From Siphonodentalium dalli (taxonomy: Eukaryota; Mollusca; Scaphopoda; Gadilida; Siphonodentaliidae), in contig CP136066.1 in NCBI GenBank assembly GCA_032622095.1, positions 50,242,480 through 50,306,479 of the forward strand: 64,000 nt of DNA, written 5' to 3'. This document shows, piece after piece, positions 56,140-64,000 of the stretch. A program made the position numbers and the translations under genes. The notes beneath the pieces are model-generated. The model saw only the letters and a program-made list of their open reading frames with translations, was not told the origin of the DNA and searched no databases. Numbering within the stretch: position 1 is the stretch's first letter; every line of letters starts with the position of its first letter.

Positions 56140-59100
56140 CTCAACTTTGTAAAGAAGGTAATTTTTGTGTGATTGGCAATGAATAGAGAGATCAGATCTG
56201 TGGCCCATGCTAATGAATTAAATTTTGAAATCAAAGATGGCTGCTGGTGGCCATGTTTTTCGGCCGAATGACCCCAAAATGACTCGTTCCCATCTACATG
56301 CCATTGTTAACATCCATGTCAAATTGTATGATGATAAGACTAAAGGTACGAACTGTAGCCCGTGCTAAACGATTTAGTCATACAAAGAGTAAAATCCATG
56401 ATGGCTGCTGGCGGCCATGTTTTTTGGCCGAATGACCCCAAAATGACTCGTTCCCATCTACATGTCATTATTAACATTCATGACAAATTTTATGATGATC
56501 AGACTAAAGGTACGACCTGAACCCCGTGCTAAAGTATTTAGTCATACAAAGAGTAAAATTCAAGATGGCTGCTGGCGGCCATGTTTTTCAGCCGAATAAC
56601 ACCAAAATGACTCGTTCCCATCTACATGTCATTGTTAACATTAATGACAAATTTTATGATGATCAGACTAAAGGTACGACCTGTAGCCCGTGCTAAAGAA
56701 TTTAGTCATATAAAGAGTAAAATCAAAGATGGCTGCTGGCGGCCATGTTTTTTGGCCGAATGACCCCAAAATGCCTCGTTCCCATCTACATGTCAATATT
56801 AACATCCATGACAAATTTCATGATGATCAGACGAACAGTACGACCTGTGGCCAGTGCTAATGAAATAAATTTTGTAATCAAAGATGGCTGCTGGCGGCCA
56901 TGTTTTTTGTCAGAATGACCCCAAAATGACTCGTTCCCATCTACATTCCATGATGATCAGACTAAAGGTACGATCTGTGGCCCGTGCTAAAGGATTTAGT
57001 CATACAAAGAGTAAAATCCAAGATGGCTGCTGGTGGCCATGTTTTTTGCCCGAATGACCAAATGAAAGTGTCAATGACACTGTAGCTCAACTTGGAAAGG
57101 GAATAATTTAATATATTACAGTCAATGGAGCGATTAGGAATGTGGAAAGTTGAATGTCTAATACTAGTTTATAGACATGAAGAGAAAAGTAAAATCCAAG
57201 ATGGCTGCTGGCGGCCATGTTTTCGGCCGAATGACCCCAAAATGACTCGTTCCCATCTACATGTCATCGTTAACATCAATGACAAATTTTATGACGATCA
57301 GACTAAAGGTAAGACCTGTGGTCCGTGCTAATGGATTAAATTTTGAAATCCAAGATGGCCACTGGCGGCCATGTTTTTTGTCTGAATGACCCCAAAATGA
57401 CTCGTTTCCCATTTACATTCCAATTTCAACAGCCATGAAAATTTTTATGATGATCAGACTAAAGGTACGACCTGTAGCCCGTGGTAAAGGATTTAGTCAT
57501 ACAAAGAGTAAAATCCAAGATGGCTGCTGGCGACCATGCTTTTTGGCCGAATGACCCCAAAATTACTCGTTCCCATCTACATGTCATTTTTAACATCCAT
57601 GACAAATTTTATGATGATCAGACGAACAGTACGACCTGTGGCCCGTGTTAATGGATTAAATTTTGAAATCCAAGATGGCCGCTGGAGGCCATGTTTTTTG
57701 TCCGAATGACCCCAAAATGACTCGTTCTCATTTACATTCCAATTTCAACAGCCATGAAAATTTTTATGATGATCAGATTAAAGGTACGACCTGTAGCCAG
57801 TGCTAAAGGATTTAGTCATACAAAGAGTAAAATCCAAGATGGCTGCTGGCGACCATGTTTTTTGGCCGAATGACCCCAAAATTACTCGTTCCCATCTACA
57901 TGTCATTGTTAACATCCAGGTCAAATTTCATGATGATCAGATGAACAGTACGACCTGTGGCCAGTGCTAAAGGATTAAATTTTTAAATGCAAGATGGCTG
58001 CTGGCGGCCATGTTTTTTGTCCGAATGACCCCAATATGACTCGTTCCCATCTACAGTCCAATTTCAACAGCCATGACAAATTTTATGATGATCAGACTAA
58101 ATGTAGGACCTGTAGCCCGTGCTAAAGGATTTAGTCATACAAAGAGTAAAATCCAAGATGGCTGCTGGCGACCATGCTTTTTGGCCGAATGACCCCAAAA
58201 TTACTCGTTCCCATCTACATGTGATTGTTAACATCCATGACAAATTTTATGATGATCAGACTAAAGGTACGACCTGCAGCCCGTGCTAAAGAATTTAGTC
58301 ATACAAAGAGTAAAATCCAAGATGGCTGCTGGCGGCCATGTTTTTTGGCCGAATGACCCCAAAATTACTCGTTCCCATCTACATGTCAATATATTATCAT
58401 CCATGACAAATTTCATGATGATCAGACAAACAGTACGACCTGTGGCCCGTGCCAATGGATTAAATTTTGAAATCCAAGATGGCTGCTGGCGGCAATTTTT
58501 TTTTGTCCGAATGACCCCAAAATGACTCGTTCCCATCTACAGTCCAATTTCAACAGCCATGACAAATTTTATGATGATCAGACTAAATGTAGGACATGTA
58601 GCCCGTGCTAAAGGATTTAGTCATACAAAGAGTAAAATCAAAGATGGCTGCTGGCGACCATGATTTTTGGCCGAATGACCCCAAAATGACTCGTTCCCTC
58701 TACATGTGATTATTAACATTCTTGACAAATTTTATGATGATCAGACTAAAAGTAGGACCTGTAGCCCGTGCTAAACGATTTAGTCATGCAAAGAGTAAAA
58801 TCCAAGATGGCTGCTGGCGGCCATGTTTTTTGGCCGAAAGACCCCAAAATGACTCGTTCCCATCTACATGTCATTGTTAACATCCATGACAAATTTTATG
58901 ATGATCAGACTGAAGGTACGACCTGCAGCCCGTGCTAAAGAATTTAGTCATACAAAGAGTAAAATCCAAGATGGCTGCTGACGACCATGTTTTTGAGCCG
59001 AATGACCCCAAAAGTACTCGTTCCCATCTAGATGTCAATATTAACATCCATGACAAATTTCATGATGATCAGACGAACAGTGCGACCTGTGGCCCGTGCT

Positions 59101-60252
59101 AATGGATTGAATTTTGAAAACAAAGATGGCCACTGGCGGCCATGTTTTTTGTCCCAATGACCCCAAAATGACTCGTTCCCATCTACATTCCAATTTCAAC
59201 AGCCATGACAAATTTCATGATTATCAGACTAAAGGTACGACCTGTAGCCCGTGCTAAAGGATTTAGTCATACAAAGAGTAAAATCCAAGATGGCTGCTGG
59301 CGGCCATGTTTTTTGCCCGAATAACCCAAAAATGACTCGTTCCCATCTACATGTCATTGTTAACATCCATGACAAATTTTATGATGATCTGATTAAAGGT
59401 ACGACCTGTAGCCCGTGCTAAAGGATTTAGTCATGCAAAGAGTAAAATCGAAGATGGCTGCTGGCGGCCATGTTTTTTGGCCGAATGACCCCAAAATTAC
59501 TCGTTCCCATCTACATGTCAATATTAACATCCATGACAAATTTCATGACGATTAGACGAACAGTACGGCCTGTAGCCCATGCTAATGGATTGAATTTTGA
59601 AATCTAAGATGGCCGCTGGCGGCCATGTTTTTTTTCCTAATGACCCCAAAATGAATCATTCCGGTACAAATGTTGATGTCAACAGCTATGACAAATTTCA
59701 TAATGATCCGATCAAAGGTACGACCTGTAGCCTCTATTGTTGACGCCTTACGCACAGACACACGCGCACACGCACACACGGACGACGGACGACAAAGCCA
59801 TGGCAATAGCTCAAACTTTACAAAGTAAAGTTGAGCTAAAAATGACTCGTTCCCATCTACATGTCATTGTTAACATCCATGAATAATTTTATGATGATCC
59901 GACCAAAGGTACGACCTGTAGCCCTTGTCAAAGGATTTAGTCATGCCAAGAGTAAAATCTAAAGATGGCTGCCGGCGGCCATGTTTTTTGGCCGAATGAC
60001 CCCAAAATTACTCGTTCCCATCTATATGTCAATATTAACATCCATGACAAATTTTATGACAATAAGACAAACAGTACGGCCTGTAGCCCGTGCTAATGGA
60101 TTGAATTTTTAAATTCAAGATGGCCGATGGCGGCCATGTTTTTTTCTGAATGACCCCAAAATGACTCGTTCCCATCTACATGTCAATGTCAACATCCATG
60201 ACAAATTTCATAATAATCGGACCAAAGGTACGAACTGTAGCCCGTGCTAACA
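56140..60252. repeat. Satellite-like array, 24 monomers of about 160 bp
   Basis: Each unit has CAAGATGGCTGCTGGCGGCC, GAATGACCCCAAAATGACTC and ATTTTATGATGATCAGAC. Two unit types occur: one with ATTTAGTCATACAAAGAGTA and one with ATGGATTAAATTTTGAAATC, often alternating. Breaks: a short foreign stretch at 57,060-57,185 and an end-like CTTTACAAAGTAAAGTTGAG at 59,816. Confidence 0.95.
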
Positions 60253-61826
60253 GGGGGGGGGGGGGGGTCGAAAAAAAATTCCAGGCACGTATGATGATTT
60301 TTTTTTTTCCGGCCTCGGACCACCCACCCACCCAATTTCTTCAGTTTCCGGACTTTTTTTCCAGGCAATTTTGGACACCCACCCTTTTTTTTCCATTTCA
60401 GGAATTTTTTTCCGGTCAGTTTTGGACACCCACCCCCCCTAAATTTGAGAAAATTATCAATTGAGCAACCAAATAGCTGATTATCCATTATCCCTGATTA
60501 TCCTGCATTATCCAGCATTATTAGGCTTTAACCATGAAGATATATGAACCATGAAATAAAAATGCAATATTGTATAAGAACAATTCAAAATACAGGAGTT
60601 TGACTGAGTTTGCGGCAACTGTCTGAGAACCGTCTGTCATAGTTTATTGCGCGATATTTTAATAGAACAGTGCATAATGAAGATAACGATACAATTTGAA
60701 TTTATCATATAAGTGTCATTAATCAAGAAATGTTTCAACATAATCACAATTCTAGCGATAGGCAGAATGCCAAAGTTTTTATTAACATTCATTTTCATAA
60801 TATATAGTCATATGATCTAGTCACATAATCAGATTTGAGTATTCTACAGACTACATGGTACAACACATTTCAGATTATTTTATATTTTGATATTTGCTAT
60901 GTGATTTATTGCTTGAACCAAATTGTTTATCAACACATGTGGAAATACAACTGTTCATCCCAGTTCAAAGAATAATGCTTATTCCAAACATTATAGCCAT
61001 GATATACCCGTATGACTCTTCTCGGGGCATCTCAGAAACCAGAACTGAGGAAACATGTTATAGCGTGTAATGGCATGCTGGTAGCCACTGCCTGAAGTAT
61101 TAGGCTTCGTAATAATTGGGAATAACATATGGATAGATAGCCCAATCTCACTTCTCACGATATCAGTGACGATAAAATCTTTGTTACTGTGATTAACATT
61201 AAAAGCTGATCGACATTAACTTGGAAAACAATTTGAAATTGTTCAAGCTGGCCCGGCTGGCCTTCAATTTATATGTTAAGATTTTATGTTTTACGTTTTC
61301 AAAAGTCTATTTTATTCCATTATTTATTATATCTTTATTTCCATGTCACATATGGTAAAGTGTCCTTTCATTTTATTGCTTATTTTCAGCTGAGTTTTGA
61401 ATAGTTATTCTTATTTTGTTGTATCAGTAGATGGAATCCTGATTAAATTTTATTTTTTATCAATAGCGCAGTTTCTTGTTCTATCAAGTTGAATTTGGGT
61501 TATTGTTGGCCATTGTGCAACTGATCCAACTTCTGATAACCTCTATATATAGTATAGCATTGCTATTATCTATATATGACCTGTTTCTGTTCAAAACACA
61601 TAAAAATAAGACCCAATAGCAGAAATGGAAAAATAATTTTGAACATGGAAAAAACTGCTTTTCGGACCCGAGAGACACCCACCCACCCCATCATACGTGC
61701 CTGGAAATTTTTTCCGACCCCCCCCTGGTGCTAAAGGAAATTGTTGACGAATCACACACGCACACACAGACGACGGATACCAAGCCATGGCAATAGCTCA
61801 AACTTTACAAAGTAAAGTTGAGCTAA
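60253..61826. repeat. G-rich tail and 3' end of the satellite-bearing element
   Basis: G/C-homopolymer and CCACCCACCC-rich passages at 60,252-60,440 and 61,660-61,730 match each other and 30.3-30.9 kb. The end CTTTACAAAGTAAAGTTGAG, then CTA at 61,805 copies the one at 59,816 and is the inverse of TAGCTCAACTTTGTAAAG at 56,143. The element therefore seems to run from ~56,142 to ~61,826. 60,500-61,650 is otherwise unremarkable. Confidence 0.6.
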
Positions 61827-61865
61827 TAAACTATATAATATATAGAGGTTATGAAATGAGTGTTT

Positions 61866-61983
61866 CTCTCATATGATATTTATGAAACGAGTCTAATAAT
61901 TTTCAGTTTTCTCGAGCCTCCGGCGAGAGAAAACTGAAAATTCGTGACGAGTTTCATAAATATCATATGAGAGAAACACGAAT
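61866..61983. repeat. Palindrome, arms of about 55 bp
   Basis: GTGTTTCTCTCATATGATAT ... TTTTCAGTTTTCTC, then GAGAAAACTGAAAATTCGTG ... ATATCATATGAGAGAAACAC. Centre near 61,923. Followed by GAATTACATATTCTATTTAT, which recurs at 62,201. Confidence 0.9.
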
Positions 61984-61999
61984 TACATATTCTATTTAT

Positions 62000-62765
62000 C
62001 ATGACACATATAAATTGATTATGATGTCCAAAACGCACACAAATCACTAAATATCTATATGACATAGGCAGCAATGTGACGTCACTTCATTGCAACGGAA
62101 GCCCAATTACACCTGGTGAATTAGCAGAAATAATATGCACGTGAAGATATAGTGCGCTATTCTGTTCTCAGTTTGTGACATTATATCGTATGTTTATTAG
62201 AATTACATATTCTATTTATCGTATAACAATGTCCAAAACTATATATTTCAAGATTATAATTGCGAGAATTTCGGCATCACGTTGATTGACGCGCACGAAT
62301 TTGACCTGCATTTAGTTAGAGATGCGGCTCGGCCCCAGCTGCCATTCAGCCAATCAGAACACACTTTTTGTCAACAAACCAATCAAATTAACGGAAGTTG
62401 ATATGAACTAGTAATTGATATGAAATTGATTTATGACATACTTTCCAACGTAAATAATGATTCAGTCAAATGATAAATATATTTACTAAACATTTCGAGG
62501 GTTACCAGTAAAGAACTATTGTGCAAAATTATGAGTGTAATAACTCAAAACCCTTCAAGCTGATCAAGGCTGACACAAAAGAACTAGAACATTCATTCTT
62601 CCCGAGAACAATTCTAAAATGGAATCAGCTTGAGGAAAACACATGTGCCTCTCTGCTGGAGAGAACATCAACCAGCGGTCAAACACCACCATACTGATCC
62701 AGGACCTAGCGTACTCATATCCGGAAGGATCCTACCAATCTCCATCAGAGCGCATCAGTCACAAA
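62000..62765. other. No recognisable feature
   Basis: Unique AT-rich spacer up to the duplication border. Confidence 0.45.
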
Positions 62766-62953
62766 TGACCACGAGAACAAACGTCCTTCGTAAAAAAAAA
62801 AATTAAATTGGGCGGAAAAAAATTTGGGTTGAAAAGTTCAAAATGCCTCGTAATTACAAAAAGTCGGAAAATGAAGGGAATTTGGTCCTAATGAGTTTGG
62901 AATTGTATGCAGCCAGCTATGTGGAACATTTTGGGCTGAAAATTGTTTGGGTC

Positions 62954-63103
62954 GCCATATATACTCCTTTGAAAGGTCGCCAAGTTTCATGGTGAAACGA
63001 GGCCGTCTGTAAAGTCTGATCCATAATGATGGAATTGTAATGCCATCCAAACCCTCAATTTATCCAAAATGAGAAATTATCTCAATTTTAGAACCACACA
63101 TGG
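62954..63103 (-). pseudogene. Partial GTF3C1 exon 1 copy 2
   Basis: Same fragment and same deletions as at 52.8 kb, so it arose by duplication of the already broken copy rather than from the gene. Confidence 0.92.
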
Positions 63104-63118
63104 AGTTTGAACTACCAA

Positions 63119-63952
63119 TCTCATATATATTTTGAAGACCTCTGTCTGTTTGTTTGTCTGTTTGTCTGTCTGTCATTTATACAAATCTACGATTCTCGAC
63201 CGATCGGGACGAAACTTGGTACGTGTGTGTAGTTTGTCCAGGCGGTCGCCGTTGTCGTATTGGCGAGCCCGTGCGACGCCCGTGCAGCACATACGCAGAC
63301 GAGATCTCGGAAACGGGTGGAGCTATCGACTCGAAACTTGGTACGTGTGTGTAGTTTGACCAGGCGGTCATTGTTGTCGTATTGGCGAGCCCGTGCGACG
63401 CCCGTACAGCGCATGCGCAGACGAGATCTCGGAAACGGGTGGAGCTATCGACTTGAAATTTGGTATGTGAATGTATCTTGCCCCGGATACAAATTTTATC
63501 GGGTCGCCGAGCCCGTGCGACGCCAGCTTCGCGTATGCGCAGACGAGATCTCGGAAACGGGTGGAGCTATCGACTTGAAATTTGGTATGTGAATGTATCT
63601 TGCCCCGGATACGAATTTTATCGGGTCGCCGAGCCCGTGCGACGCCAGCTTCGCGCATGCGCAGACCAGATCTCGGAAACGTGTAGAGCTATCGACTTGA
63701 AATTTGGTTTTTGTCTAACTTTTTGAATAGCCCGGACAACGTCAGGCTGGTTAGAGCTATCGACTTGAAATTTGGTTTTTGAATAGCCCGGACAACGTCG
63801 GGCTCTTTCCCCAGATACGAATTTTATCGGGTCGCCGAGCCCGTGCGACGCCAGCTTCGCGCATGCGCAGACCAGATCTCGGAAACGGGTGGAGCTATCG
63901 ACTTGAAATTTGGTTTTTGAATAGCCCGGACAACGTCGGGCTCATCGGCTAG
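63119..63952 (+). mobile_element. Non-autonomous Helitron, copy in duplication 2
   Basis: Same ends and body as 52,991-53,824, and its flanks are duplicated too, so it was copied with the segment, not by a new insertion. Confidence 0.9.
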
Positions 63953-64000
63953 TATAATATATTCTAATTTAAATTGAACATTTAATTGTCGCATTCTGAT

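Larger units (their letters stand above)
62766..64000. repeat. Segmental duplication copy 2
   Basis: Begins at AAATGACCACGAGAACAAAC, identical to copy 1, and continues to the window end without losing the match. Confidence 0.95.

Overview
This is a gene-poor, repeat-rich stretch of a eukaryotic nuclear genome. Split coding sequence with GT/AG introns, a full TFIIIC large-subunit gene, a PAN/fibrinogen-type secreted lectin-like gene, LINE fragments, a tRNA-derived SINE, MITEs, Helitrons, a hAT and a Tigger relic all point to an invertebrate animal. The style of the repeats and of the lectin-like gene suggests a mollusc, perhaps a bivalve, but that is an inference. No bacterial or viral genes are seen.

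Layout: 1-11.6 kb is noncoding, with degenerate tandem repeats, CT microsatellites and MITEs. 11.7-20.1 kb holds a minus-strand gene with a signal peptide/PAN first exon at 20.1-19.8 kb and a fibrinogen-related domain exon at 12.4-11.7 kb. At least one exon between them is unidentified, and the ~7.4 kb gap carries a 24-bp minisatellite and MITE copies. 21-36 kb is a mobile-element field: TTAA-target MITEs, a hAT MITE with a perfect 8-bp target duplication, a decayed LINE, a 41-bp array with a MITE inside it, and a SINE. 36.3-52.4 kb is a GTF3C1 orthologue (TFIIIC220) on the minus strand. Its four coding exons join in compatible phases into one open frame of 1,999 codons (1,989 if an alternative donor is used), close to the ~2,100 residues of the human protein. 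Its introns and flanks are full of MITEs, Helitrons and a Tigger relic. 52.4-64 kb contains broken copies of the GTF3C1 5' end, a ~1.24 kb near-identical duplication spaced 10,128 bp apart (each copy with a Helitron-like element), a LINE 3' fragment and a ~4 kb satellite of 24 monomers of ~160 bp.

The genes have no obvious functional link: TFIIIC220 binds B-box promoters for RNA polymerase III, while PAN/fibrinogen proteins are secreted recognition molecules. The strongest novelty is in the mobile elements. A ~69-bp self-complementary hairpin module recurs in several MITE families with different outer ends. Several insertions are nested, with empty sites visible in sister copies. One small MITE carries a piece of a C2H2 zinc-finger coding sequence, and another MITE ends exactly at a GTF3C1 splice donor candidate.
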